This document shows positions 1 through 7,874 of a stretch of DNA of 64,000 nt, piece by piece (position 1 is the first letter of the stretch; every line of letters begins with the position of its first letter). The position numbers and the translations under genes are program-made. The stretch is from Sulfitobacter sp. F26204 (lineage in GTDB: Bacteria; Pseudomonadota; Alphaproteobacteria; Rhodobacterales; Rhodobacteraceae): contig NZ_JAPMLQ010000003.1 in NCBI RefSeq assembly GCF_026410305.1, positions 124,001-188,000 on the forward strand. Direction: 5' to 3'. The notes beneath the pieces were generated by a model, which was given only the letters and a program-made list of their open reading frames with translations, did no database searches and was not told where the DNA came from.

Positions 1-159
1 GTTCTTCTTGCTTGCCTTAGTGCGGACGCCCTCCAGCTTGTAAGCTCGATCCACAACGCCACAGTGTGGGCAAACCGTTCCGTCGGCCCAGATGATGCTT
101 TCAACGTGCGCAAAAGCAGCGGCTTCGTCGTGCATGTAGGCTTTGGACAGAACGGACAT
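1..159 (-). CDS. IS1595-family transposase, N-terminal fragment cut by the window edge
   Basis: The first 53 residues of a protein that runs off the left edge. It starts at the ATG at 159-157. The N-terminal zinc-ribbon signature of IS1595/IS1016-type transposases is visible as C-P-H-C-G at residues 30-34, preceded by an acidic, aromatic-rich stretch with HDEAAAFAHVE. Family knowledge says the catalytic DDE-type domain would follow, outside this window. The gene points away from the polysaccharide genes to its right. The full element length, an intact catalytic triad and the far inverted repeat cannot be judged. Confidence 0.72.
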   Translation of the reverse strand, partial: MSVLSKAYMHDEAAAFAHVESIIWADGTVCPHCGVVDRAYKLEGVRTKASKKN

Positions 160-230
160 TGGGTTAACCTCTAACTTGTTGAGATTAAACTACGCATTCA
201 CCTTGGGTTTGTCAAATATACAATCACCTA
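1..230 (-). mobile_element. Right end of an IS1595-type insertion sequence (partial)
   Basis: Inferred from the transposase fragment at 1-159. Its start codon lies only about 150 nt from the next gene, so the terminal inverted repeat should fall between 160 and about 235. An AT-rich stretch at 200-230, containing GGTTTGTCAAATATACAATC, is the best candidate. Neither the matching repeat nor the target duplication can be seen, because the other end is outside the window. The boundary is a guess. Confidence 0.35.
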
Positions 231-306
231 TTTTTTCGTGGGCCGTTCAAAGCGCGACCTGCGATAAAATTGCGTGAATCAACGCCATTCTCATCTTTAC
301 CCGTCA

Positions 307-906
307 CTAGATCGCCCCGTGGCCAGTAAACACTGTGACCAGCGTGCGCCAGAAAACATAGGTTTCCATGCGAAAACCCGATTTGGTGATGTAGCGCAGG
401 TCCAGTTCCAGTTTGACCTGCGTTGCCTGTATGTCGCTGGTATAGCCTTGCACCACTTGGGACAGGCCGCTCAGCCCGGGGCGCACAATGTGACGGTTAG
501 CGTAATCTGGCAACTGGTGGCGATATTGCCAGGCAAATTCAGGTTGTTCAGGCCGCGGGCCGATAAGGCTCATCTCTCCGCGCAGAACATTGAGGATCTG
601 AGGTAATTCGTCGATACGGAACCTGCGTAATATCGCCCCAAAACGCATGATCCTGTGGCCTTCTGCATCGGCGAATTTTGCCTTGCCTACCTGAGGCCGC
701 ATGGTGCGGAATTTGAGCATGACAAAAATACGGTCGTGCTGACCAACACGTTTCTGAAAGTAGAATAACGGCCCTGGATTCAGCCAGGGATTCACCACTG
801 CCAAGACAAGCGCGAGCGCCACCAGAACCGGTAGCAAGGCCAAAGAAAGACCTACGTCACTTAGCCGTTTGGCGCACCAAAACAGCCGCGTTCCCCCTAC
901 CCGCAC
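307..906 (-). CDS. Bacterial sugar transferase (undecaprenyl-phosphate glycosyl-1-phosphate transferase type)
   Basis: 199 residues matching the bacterial sugar transferase core (WcaJ/PglC-like), which moves a sugar phosphate onto a lipid carrier to begin exopolysaccharide or O-antigen units at the inner membrane. Seen: KRLSDV near residue 14, a hydrophobic re-entrant segment at about 18-40, the LKFRTMR motif near 64, RRFRIDELPQ at about 95, SLIGPRPE at about 114 and PGLSGLSQV near 144. The long N-terminal multi-helix region of WcaJ-type enzymes is missing, so this is the short PglC-like form. It shares strand with the DegT aminotransferase upstream and both probably belong to a surface-glycan locus that continues beyond the IS. 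Confidence 0.88.
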   Translation of the reverse strand: MRVGGTRLFWCAKRLSDVGLSLALLPVLVALALVLAVVNPWLNPGPLFYFQKRVGQHDRIFVMLKFRTMRPQVGKAKFADAEGHRIMRFGAILRRFRIDELPQILNVLRGEMSLIGPRPEQPEFAWQYRHQLPDYANRHIVRPGLSGLSQVVQGYTSDIQATQVKLELDLRYITKSGFRMETYVFWRTLVTVFTGHGAI

Positions 907-1035
907 GAGTTTGCCCTCCCATCACCTGCACTGGCACACAGGTGAAGATTGCGCGGAAAAAATTAACAAAGCGTTTCGGTTTTTCAGCAGATTTCGTATT
1001 GAAACCCCAATGCAGCGGATAATTTCCAGTGCTGG

Positions 1036-2214
1036 TTAGGCAACGCGCGCGGTCATCGTAACGGTCAGTGCATTCAGGATCGTCCCGGCGACGGCTTCAC
1101 ATTCCTTCAACGTAAGTCGCGTAGGAAGACGTACATCACAGGCCCGACTTAACATCGCTCGGGTTTTCGGCAATTCCTGGTTGTTTTTCAAAAACTTCCA
1201 GTTCCAGAATGCACGCGCATTATCGGCAGAGCGTCCAAAGACTTCTGTTTTCAATCCAAGCGATGCGGCCTGGTCTACAAAACAATCAACCTGCGTATCG
1301 GTCATATTGTCCAGATTGAATTGGATCGAATCTGGTGCGCGGGATTCGGCCGGCAAGGCAGTGGGAACATCAATCCATGGGCAGCCATCGAGAATTCGTG
1401 CCACATGATCATGATTGCGGCGCCCGCGTTTCACGCGTTGTGTCAATGCGTCAAGCTGCGGCCTGATCAATGCGGCCGAAAGGGTATTGAGGCGCATGTT
1501 GTACAAGGGAAGCCGGTTTTGCCATTTGGTAAAAACCTTGCCCAGAACAGGGTGTTTCTTCCAGTTATGCTCGTAAGCACCCGACATGATGACGGCCTGT
1601 GCAATCAGGTCTTCGTCATTGGTAATCAGAATCCCTCCCTCGCCTGAATTCAGCATTTTGTAAGATTGAAAACTGAAACAGCCGATCTTGCCAATTGTAC
1701 CAATGTTGCGCCCCGCCCATGTTGTGCCAAGGCTGTGGGCGGCATCCTCGATCACGGGCACATTGGCAGCATTGGCCATTGTCATGATCGCATCCATATC
1801 CGAGGTATGGCCTCGCATGTGACTAATGATGACGGCGTCGCAATCTGGCAGCTTTTGCGCGAAATCATCAAGATCAATGCGATAGTTACTGCCGCATTCG
1901 CACAGCACGGGAACGCAATCCGCATGAACGACTGCTGATGGTACAGCGGCGAAGGTAAAAGCAGGCAGCAGAACTTTTGCATCGCGTGGCAGACCAAGCG
2001 CCTTGAGCGATAGAAACAAGGCCGCTGAACAGGACGATACCGCCAATGCGAACCTGCTCCCGAGGGCCTGGGCGAATTCCGCTTCCAATAGGGTAACCGG
2101 CGACTGATCAGAGCCATAGCGAAACAAGTCGCCCGTTTGCAGGATACGCGTTACTTCCGCCAATGCAGCATCCGGAATCGACTCTGCTGCGGTTAAATTA
2201 GGGAGCTTCGACAT
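1036..2214 (-). CDS. DegT/DnrJ/EryC1/StrS-family PLP aminotransferase
   Basis: 392 residues of the sugar aminotransferase family, which aminates keto-sugar nucleotides for surface glycans. Seen: SSCSAALFLSLKALG (cofactor phosphate region) near residues 59-73, the VIEDAAHSLG motif near 154, and the Schiff-base lysine in FSFQSYKMLNSGEGG near 181-195. Length is normal for the family. The downstream sugar transferase on the same strand, 130 nt away, suggests both act in one polysaccharide pathway. The exact substrate cannot be read from the sequence; family members also include non-sugar aminotransferases. Confidence 0.85.
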   Translation of the reverse strand: MSKLPNLTAAESIPDAALAEVTRILQTGDLFRYGSDQSPVTLLEAEFAQALGSRFALAVSSCSAALFLSLKALGLPRDAKVLLPAFTFAAVPSAVVHADCVPVLCECGSNYRIDLDDFAQKLPDCDAVIISHMRGHTSDMDAIMTMANAANVPVIEDAAHSLGTTWAGRNIGTIGKIGCFSFQSYKMLNSGEGGILITNDEDLIAQAVIMSGAYEHNWKKHPVLGKVFTKWQNRLPLYNMRLNTLSAALIRPQLDALTQRVKRGRRNHDHVARILDGCPWIDVPTALPAESRAPDSIQFNLDNMTDTQVDCFVDQAASLGLKTEVFGRSADNARAFWNWKFLKNNQELPKTRAMLSRACDVRLPTRLTLKECEAVAGTILNALTVTMTARVA

Positions 2215-2551
2215 AACAGATCTATCCTGAATTAGGGTTGGCCATTAGACCATATCAAGGGAAAGTTGGGTATTTACAGCCAAAATATATGCGTACAAAA
2301 AATATATGGTATTGTTTGACTTCTCGACCACAACCTTTGCCCATTTCCGAAAATTTGGGATACCGGCCAATGACCAGCCCCCCGCTGCATTGCAAGATTG
2401 TTCGGGATGCAATGCAGGGGTGTGACATTGCAAGTTGACTACAATCGTTGAGGTGGGTTCGGCTGCGGCTGCGCCAGGGTGTATTTGATCGCAAACAGGA
2501 GCTTCCGCCCAGTCGCAAGCATATCTGTGTCAGAGGGTAAATCAGAAAAGA
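2215..2551. other. Intergenic region, no gene recognised
   Basis: 337 nt between the aminotransferase start and tRNA-Arg. It is AT-rich near 2270-2320, which probably holds the promoter of the aminotransferase on the minus strand. Short open frames exist on both strands, but none has a convincing ribosome site or protein-like composition. Confidence 0.6.
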
Positions 2552-2628
2552 TGGTGGTCCCAGCTGGATTCGAACCAGCGACCTCTCGCTTCGGAGGCGA
2601 GCACTCTATCCAGCTGAGCTATGGGACC
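2552..2628 (-). tRNA. tRNA-Arg (anticodon CCG)
   Basis: 77 nt, read on the minus strand. It folds as a complete cloverleaf: acceptor GGTCCCA pairs with TGGGACC, the D arm contains AGCTCAGCTGGAT, the anticodon stem CTCGC/GCGAG closes the loop CTCCGAA with anticodon CCG (CGG codons), the T arm carries GGTTCGAATC, and CCA is encoded. The coding potential seen on the opposite strand here is the usual tRNA-antisense artefact. Confidence 0.96.
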
Positions 2629-3013
2629 GATAGCCATTCTGTCAAAGGCAACGGCACGGTGTTTTTTGAAAGACATTATTCCGCGCGGACAATGCCTCTC
2701 TCAATCGTCCTCCGTCTGTGGAGGGTGATACCCTGACCCAAAGTGCCAGAGTTCCACGGTGTTTCTATACATAAGCGCCGGGTGACCCGCAATGGGCGCA
2801 AACAAGGATTTAGCGACTTATCCCGCGCCAGCATTATCCACCGGTCTTGCGCGCGCTAGACCTGTCATACGTGAACCGACAGCCCTTGCAGTCTGGCGTT
2901 ATTTGGATCAAGATCACGCCGTATCTAATTGACTATACACTATTTAATTGCGCGCGCACCAATTTTTCCCGGCGGTGACGCAGCCAATTTCTTGGTGTCA
3001 AAGCGTGTTATAG
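2629..3013. other. Intergenic region between tRNA-Arg and sufS
   Basis: 385 nt with no convincing gene. It lies downstream of sufS and upstream of tRNA-Arg on the minus strand, so it should contain the suf operon terminator and the tRNA promoter. An imperfect inverted repeat (CACCAA near 2990 against TTGGTG near 2960, minus-strand reading) could be the terminator, but it has no clear T-run. Confidence 0.5.
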
Positions 3014-4234
3014 CTAGGCAAACAGATCGTGTGCCAACTCAAGCGCGTCAACCAACACATCGATTTCGGATTTGGTGTTATACATTGCCATGGAGGCGCG
3101 ACAGGTTGCTGGCACGCCGAGATGCTCCATCAATGGCCCGGCACAATGCTGCCCTGCCCGTACTGCGACCCCCTTTTTATCAAGGATGGTCGAAATGTCA
3201 TGGGCATGGGCTGCACCTTCCATGGTAAAGCTGAAAATCGCGCCCTTGTCTTTTGTCGCCCCTTGGACGGAGATCCAGTTCAAATCCTTCAATCTGGTGG
3301 CGGCGTAATCGCGCAAGCTGTCTTCATGGGCGGCAATTTCGTTCATGCCGACACCCATCATGTAATTCAGCGCCACGCCCAGACCGATGGTTTGCACGAT
3401 TCCTGGTGTCCCTGCTTCGAACATCATTGGCGGATCGTTATAGATCACACCATCCTTGGTGACTTCCTTAATCATGTCACCCCCGCCGATAAACGGGCGC
3501 ATCTGTCGCATCCGATCAGCCTTGATATAGATCGCACCGGACCCTGATGGGCCGTAAAGCTTGTGCCCGGTAATGGCGTAAAAATCACAGCCAAGATCCT
3601 GTACATCAACAGGCATATGCACAGCGGCTTGCGAACCATCGACAAGCACGGCAATACCTTTCGCATGAGCGGCCGCAGTGATGCTTTTCACATCCACCTT
3701 TGTGCCCAGGACATTTGACATCTGGGTGATCGCAATCAGCTTGGTTCTGGGTGTGATCGCATCAATAACGGCCTGCGGGTCAAGGGCACCGCTGGCATCC
3801 ACGTCAACCCATTTGATCACAATACCCTGTCGTTCACGTAGAAAATGCCAGGGTACGATATTCGCGTGGTGCTCCATCACCGAAAGAATGATCTCGTCAC
3901 CTGTTTGCATTTGCGGCATGGCCCACCCATAGGCGATCAGGTTGATCCCTTCTGTAGTGCCGGAGTTGAAAACGATTTCGTCTTCCGATCCTGCATTCAG
4001 AAATTTCGCAACGGTAGCACGCACAGATTCGTATTTGTCTGTTGCGAGATTGGACAGATAATGCAACCCGCGATGGACGTTGGCGTATTCCTGCGCATAG
4101 GCCTGTGTAATCGCGTCGATCACCACCTGTGGCTTTTGTGCCGAAGCGCCGTTGTCAAAATAAACCAAAGGTTTGCCATTAACCTCGCGGCTTAAAATGG
4201 GAAAATCACGACGGATTTCTGTAACATCAAACAT
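3014..4234 (-). CDS. sufS: Cysteine desulfurase SufS
   Basis: 406 residues. A PLP-dependent group II cysteine desulfurase that takes sulfur from cysteine as a persulfide for cytosolic Fe-S cluster assembly with SufBCD. Seen: the PLP lysine K225 in TGHKLYGPSG and the persulfide cysteine C364 in RAGQHCAGPLM, each within one position of the E. coli enzyme. The start used is the ATG at 4234 (MFDVTEIRRDFP). A longer open frame upstream runs into the preceding gene and lacks homology. The start overlaps the stop of the upstream membrane-protein gene as TGATG, implying coupled translation. It is the last cistron of the suf operon; no sufT or sufA follows. Confidence 0.96.
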   Translation of the reverse strand: MFDVTEIRRDFPILSREVNGKPLVYFDNGASAQKPQVVIDAITQAYAQEYANVHRGLHYLSNLATDKYESVRATVAKFLNAGSEDEIVFNSGTTEGINLIAYGWAMPQMQTGDEIILSVMEHHANIVPWHFLRERQGIVIKWVDVDASGALDPQAVIDAITPRTKLIAITQMSNVLGTKVDVKSITAAAHAKGIAVLVDGSQAAVHMPVDVQDLGCDFYAITGHKLYGPSGSGAIYIKADRMRQMRPFIGGGDMIKEVTKDGVIYNDPPMMFEAGTPGIVQTIGLGVALNYMMGVGMNEIAAHEDSLRDYAATRLKDLNWISVQGATKDKGAIFSFTMEGAAHAHDISTILDKKGVAVRAGQHCAGPLMEHLGVPATCRASMAMYNTKSEIDVLVDALELAHDLFA

Positions 4235-4824
4235 CAACTCACCACTCCCAAAGCGGCACCGCCGATCATAGCGATGATGAACGCCAACCCCAGCACAAGT
4301 CCGACAAAGGCCACAAGTACCACCGCAAGGCCATGCCATGCCGACTTAAGGTTCAGGGCAACTACAAGAAAATTCAGAAATATCCAAAGGCCCCAAACCG
4401 CGACCACCAGTGACATCACCGCCCCTATCGGTGGAATCGCGAGTGACAGCACCACAATGCCGGTTTGGGCAATGGCACGCAGCACCTGAAACCAGACAAC
4501 CAGAGCCAGAACATCCATCAGGTTGCCCTTGCCACCTGTGGCCATCCCCGCCCAGTACATTGCGTGAATATAGACCACCATCAGTCCGGCGATCAAAACA
4601 AACAGGGTTAAAGGTTTGTCAAAATAACCTGGCAAAGGCATTGATGTGGTACTGGCCGAGGTGGTGACGATCAGCATGATCAGAAAGGTATTCAGAACCG
4701 CCACCAGCGCCAAAGCGGTCCACAAGACATCACGCCCCAGATTCATCGCCATAATCAATCCCGCAGCACCCCGCGGATCGCGAATGCTTGTCTGGATCAA
4801 TGGGGCAAAGGCCTGTTGTATCAT
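4234..4824 (-). CDS. YIP1-family membrane protein within the suf operon
   Basis: 196 residues with about five hydrophobic segments (roughly residues 33-57, 72-90, 100-125, 130-155 and 168-192), consistent with the YIP1 family of small polytopic inner-membrane proteins. The start chosen is the ATG at 4824 (MIQQAFAPLIQ), which overlaps the stop of the preceding gene as ATGA; an upstream extension would lie inside that gene. It is translationally linked at both ends, to the other YIP1-like protein and to sufS. The family has no established enzymatic role; location suggests a membrane function tied to Fe-S assembly or merely shared expression. Confidence 0.7.
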   Translation of the reverse strand: MIQQAFAPLIQTSIRDPRGAAGLIMAMNLGRDVLWTALALVAVLNTFLIMLIVTTSASTTSMPLPGYFDKPLTLFVLIAGLMVVYIHAMYWAGMATGGKGNLMDVLALVVWFQVLRAIAQTGIVVLSLAIPPIGAVMSLVVAVWGLWIFLNFLVVALNLKSAWHGLAVVLVAFVGLVLGLAFIIAMIGGAALGVVS

Positions 4825-5318
4825 GTGCTTGTGTCCAAAGGCAGCGCATTGGCGGCACGAAAACCGCTGATCCAGAACCATAAGAATGCAACGAACCAAA
4901 GCACACCAACACCCGTCATCTCAACCCCCGGTCCGACAAATCCCGCAGTCAGACCCCAGAGCAACATGATCGGCGCGGAGGCCAATAACGCCCAGAACAA
5001 TGCCAAACGAGCACCATACCCGGTGATTTCTTGCCGCAGGAATCTGGCAATGACGTAGGTCACCGCGCCCAGAGCGTAAAGCAGCAAAGGCGCGATGAAA
5101 AGCCAGGCGAGCAAGGAAGCCCCCATGAGCATCTGAAGGTTGTCTCCGGTCACAAAGGCTTCGCGCGCCAAACGTGGGGTTTGGGCAACAAAGACCATCA
5201 GACAGCCGACCATGAGATAGACCAATGCGCGGTCTTCGCGCGGTCCCTCACTTAGAATCCGGCGCACAACGCGGCCCGGCCCCCGATAGGTGGCCACAAT
5301 ATCACGGGTGGCCGGCAT
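4821..5318 (-). CDS. Second YIP1-like membrane protein within the suf operon
   Basis: 165 residues with hydrophobic segments near 32-50, 62-85, 98-122 and 130-152, and a soluble, arginine-rich N-terminus (RGPGRVVRRILSEGPREDRALVY). It resembles the YIP1 family and the gene that follows it, suggesting an old tandem duplication. Its start overlaps the sufD stop (TGATG at 5320-5316) and its end overlaps the next gene by ATGA, so sufD, both membrane proteins and sufS are translated as a coupled block. The function is unknown. Confidence 0.68.
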   Translation of the reverse strand: MPATRDIVATYRGPGRVVRRILSEGPREDRALVYLMVGCLMVFVAQTPRLAREAFVTGDNLQMLMGASLLAWLFIAPLLLYALGAVTYVIARFLRQEITGYGARLALFWALLASAPIMLLWGLTAGFVGPGVEMTGVGVLWFVAFLWFWISGFRAANALPLDTST

Positions 5319-6598
5319 CAGCTGCGGCGACGTGCAAGCCAGCCGGTCAGCCGTTCAAGGATTTCTTCCTTCAACGTTTCAGCCTCGATTTCCTCAACAG
5401 CCTCGGCGAGGAAGGACAGTGTCAGCAAATCAGTCGCATCACCCTTGGAAATACCTCGTGCCCGCAAATAGAACAACGCGTCCTCGTCGATTGCGCCAGA
5501 GGTGGAGCCATGTGAGCAGATGACATCATCGGCGTAGATTTCAAGCTCTGGTTTGGCAAGGAACTGGCTGTCCTCATCCAGGAGCAAGGATTGGCTGATC
5601 TGATATCCATCGGTCTTTTGAGCATCGGCTTTGACCAGGATCTTGCCCTGAAAAACGCCAACTGCACCGTTGCGCAACACTTTTTTGAAAACCTGACGGC
5701 TTTCGCAATTTACCGCGTCATGTGTGATGAAAACCGTGTCATCGTGGTGGAATTCACCATCGCCGACACAAGCGCCCGCAACATGTGCCTTGGCGTCATC
5801 ACCTGTCAGTTCCAGTACAACCTCGTTACGGGTCATCACACCGTTGACCGTTAGCGTAAAGGATTTGAATTCTGATTCTGTTCCAAGACGCCCAAAGATA
5901 TGAGTCGCAGCGCGACGTTCATGATCACGCCCCTGTGCGCGGATATGATTGAAACTGGCAGTGTTGCCAACCTCGACTTCAATCACCTTGTTGAACCGCG
6001 CAGCGGCAGGACCATTTTCCAACAGCGTCACCTCTGTCCCCGGATCCAGCTTGATGCAGTGGTGCAAGATCGCATCCGAAGTATCTGAATTATGTGTATA
6101 AATCAGGTTTATGGGTTTGCTGGGGGTGCGCGACACGTGGATCAGGACACCATCTGTGGCAAGTGCTGTGTTGAGCGCAGCCAAAGGACGCGCAACAGGT
6201 GACTGCCCGTGGGACTCAAGCACACCATATACGTCTCGCGCCCAGTGCAGATCGCTCTGCGCTGTTGCCAGCCGCTCGATGGTGATCCCTTCAAGAGCCA
6301 AATCGTCAGAGGCCGCCGCATCGAAAACGCCATCAACAAACACAATCTTCAGCCGGTCCATTTCGCCGAACAAGGGAGGCTCGTCATTTTGAAAAATTGC
6401 CGCAGTGGGTGCCGTCGCCTGCGTCAAACTGTCGGGTCGTGTATATTTCCAATATTCGTCGCGTCGGTCAGGCAAACCCATCTTGCGCAGTCGCATCAAC
6501 GCGTCTTCACGCGCAGATTTTGACCAGCCCGAAAATGTCACGCTATGTGCGGTGATCATCGCCTCGGTTGGATCGGTTTTTTCAGCGAGGGCTGTCAT
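5318..6598 (-). CDS. sufD: Fe-S cluster assembly protein SufD
   Basis: 426 residues. A scaffold subunit of the SufBC2D complex, which builds Fe-S clusters in the cytosol and is needed for iron entry. Seen: a variable N-terminal helical domain, the repetitive beta-helix core, and the conserved C-terminal block CSHGSTSGAIDEDALFYLRARG followed by the helix ending in ERLTGWLARR. The histidine in CSHGS is the conserved SufD residue. The start ATG overlaps the sufC stop (TAATG). The order sufC-sufD is standard. Confidence 0.95.
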   Translation of the reverse strand: MTALAEKTDPTEAMITAHSVTFSGWSKSAREDALMRLRKMGLPDRRDEYWKYTRPDSLTQATAPTAAIFQNDEPPLFGEMDRLKIVFVDGVFDAAASDDLALEGITIERLATAQSDLHWARDVYGVLESHGQSPVARPLAALNTALATDGVLIHVSRTPSKPINLIYTHNSDTSDAILHHCIKLDPGTEVTLLENGPAAARFNKVIEVEVGNTASFNHIRAQGRDHERRAATHIFGRLGTESEFKSFTLTVNGVMTRNEVVLELTGDDAKAHVAGACVGDGEFHHDDTVFITHDAVNCESRQVFKKVLRNGAVGVFQGKILVKADAQKTDGYQISQSLLLDEDSQFLAKPELEIYADDVICSHGSTSGAIDEDALFYLRARGISKGDATDLLTLSFLAEAVEEIEAETLKEEILERLTGWLARRRS

Positions 6599-7353
6599 TA
6601 CGCCACCTCTGCCAGAATATCGGCATAGCCGTTGTTTTCTACTTCCAGGGCAAGTTCAGGCCCGCCGCTTTTTACGATGCGGCCATCCGCCATGATGTGT
6701 ACAACGTCCGGTTTGATATGGTCCAGAAGACGCTGATAATGGGTGATGACAAGAAAGCCACGGCCCTCGGAACGCAACGCGTTCACCCCTTCCGCAACCA
6801 GTTTCATCGCATCTACATCCAAACCGGAATCTGTTTCGTCAAGGATGCACATTTTTGGCTCAAGCATGGCCATCTGCAAGATTTCATTACGCTTTTTCTC
6901 GCCGCCGGAAAAACCCATGTTTACAGGACGCTTGAGCATATCCGCGTCGATCTTGAGTGCCTTTGCCTTGGCGCGGACCACTTTCAGGAATTCCGCTGCA
7001 GACATCTCTTCTTCGCCTCGCGCCTTGAGCTGTGAATTTACTGCAGTACGTAGAAAGGTCATGTTGCCCACGCCGGGGATTTCAACGGGGTATTGAAAGG
7101 CAAGGAACAGGCCAGCCGCGGCGCGTTCTTCCGGCTCCATCTCCAGCAGGTCAATCCCTTCAAGCGTGGCAGTGCCTTCGGTTACCTCATAGCCATCCTT
7201 GCCGGAAAGCACGTAGGATAGCGTCGATTTACCTGACCCGTTTGGCCCCATGATGGCATGGACTTCACCGCCCTTGATCTCCAGATCAACGCCCTTGAGG
7301 ATCTGCTTGTCCTCGTCGTCAAGTTTCACGTTCAGGTTCTTGATGTTCAGCAT
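6598..7353 (-). CDS. sufC: Fe-S cluster assembly ATPase SufC
   Basis: 251 residues. The ABC-type ATPase of SufBC2D; ATP hydrolysis drives rearrangement of the SufB-SufD scaffold. Seen: Walker A GPNGSGKST near residues 37-45, a Q-loop region in AFQYPVEIPG, the signature FSGGEKKRNE near 148-157, Walker B MCILDETDSGLD near 168-179 (DETDSGLD is typical of SufC) and the switch histidine in VITHYQR. No transmembrane segments. It abuts sufD by one nucleotide. Confidence 0.97.
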   Translation of the reverse strand: MLNIKNLNVKLDDEDKQILKGVDLEIKGGEVHAIMGPNGSGKSTLSYVLSGKDGYEVTEGTATLEGIDLLEMEPEERAAAGLFLAFQYPVEIPGVGNMTFLRTAVNSQLKARGEEEMSAAEFLKVVRAKAKALKIDADMLKRPVNMGFSGGEKKRNEILQMAMLEPKMCILDETDSGLDVDAMKLVAEGVNALRSEGRGFLVITHYQRLLDHIKPDVVHIMADGRIVKSGGPELALEVENNGYADILAEVA

Positions 7354-7389
7354 TTTGTCATTCCTTCTCAGCGCCTCGGCGCGTATTCT

Positions 7390-7704
7390 TCATTCAAATG
7401 AAACGGCAGTCCCGGACACGGATACCATCATCATGCTGTCCGAAATAATCTCGTAATCAATATCAATGCCCACCACTGCATCAGCCCCCAAAGCGCGCGC
7501 CTCGTCTTCAAGTTCGGACATGGCGGTGACCCGTGCATCGCGCAGCTTGTGTTCATACTGGCCAGAGCGTCCACCGACGATGTCGGTGACCCGCGCAAAG
7601 AGATCGCGGACAATGTTGGCTCCCATGATCGCTTCACCCACCACAATGCCGTGATAGGCACGAATGGTGCGCGCTTCTACCGAATGTGTCGTTGTCAGGA
7701 TCAT
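7390..7704 (-). CDS. YbjQ/UPF0145-family protein
   Basis: 104 residues matching the YbjQ family, small proteins thought to form a homopentameric ring and annotated as putative heavy-metal-binding. Seen: the [28 protein letters not shown] core (given here only as positions about 21-48), then a helical region and the C-terminal [10 protein letters not shown] strand. The ATG overlaps the stop of the small membrane protein upstream (ATGA at 7704-7701). A role in metal or stress handling next to Fe-S assembly is plausible but unproven. Confidence 0.85.
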   Translation of the reverse strand: MILTTTHSVEARTIRAYHGIVVGEAIMGANIVRDLFARVTDIVGGRSGQYEHKLRDARVTAMSELEDEARALGADAVVGIDIDYEIISDSMMMVSVSGTAVSFE

Positions 7705-7874
7705 GTTTTATCCCCTCTGAAAACGACAATTCCCACCTGTATCGCCCCATAGATCAGGGCAAAAACAACGGCGCTGAAACCGGCTGTTGTCAGATCCCCC
7801 GTGCCCCGCCATGCCAGCGTAATGGCAAAGAAAGTCACCGTGGCAATTGCGACATTGATCAAAAGCCCGCGCAT
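7701..7874 (-). CDS. 57-residue membrane protein between sufB and the YbjQ gene
   Basis: A short gene too small for ordinary ORF thresholds. The translation starts [13 protein letters not shown] at the ATG 7874-7872, directly after the sufB stop (TAA at 7877-7875), and ends VFRGDKT with TGA at 7703-7701, overlapping the next ATG. Two hydrophobic segments (about residues 4-22 and 31-51) are separated by a short polar turn, [11 protein letters not shown]. Tight packing between two real genes and the clean hydrophobic pattern support a real protein. I do not recognise the family. Confidence 0.75.
   Translation of the reverse strand: MRGLLINVAIATVTFFAITLAWRGTGDLTTAGFSAVVFALIYGAIQVGIVVFRGDKT

Noticed and set aside
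2479..2736. Plus-strand peptide containing VPAGFEPATSRFGGE
   Set aside because: Well-known false protein from translating across a tRNA on the opposite strand.
2900..2925. FNR-like sequence TTGATCCAAATAAC (minus strand) near sufS
   Set aside because: Only the left half fits, and it lies downstream of sufS, where no promoter is needed.
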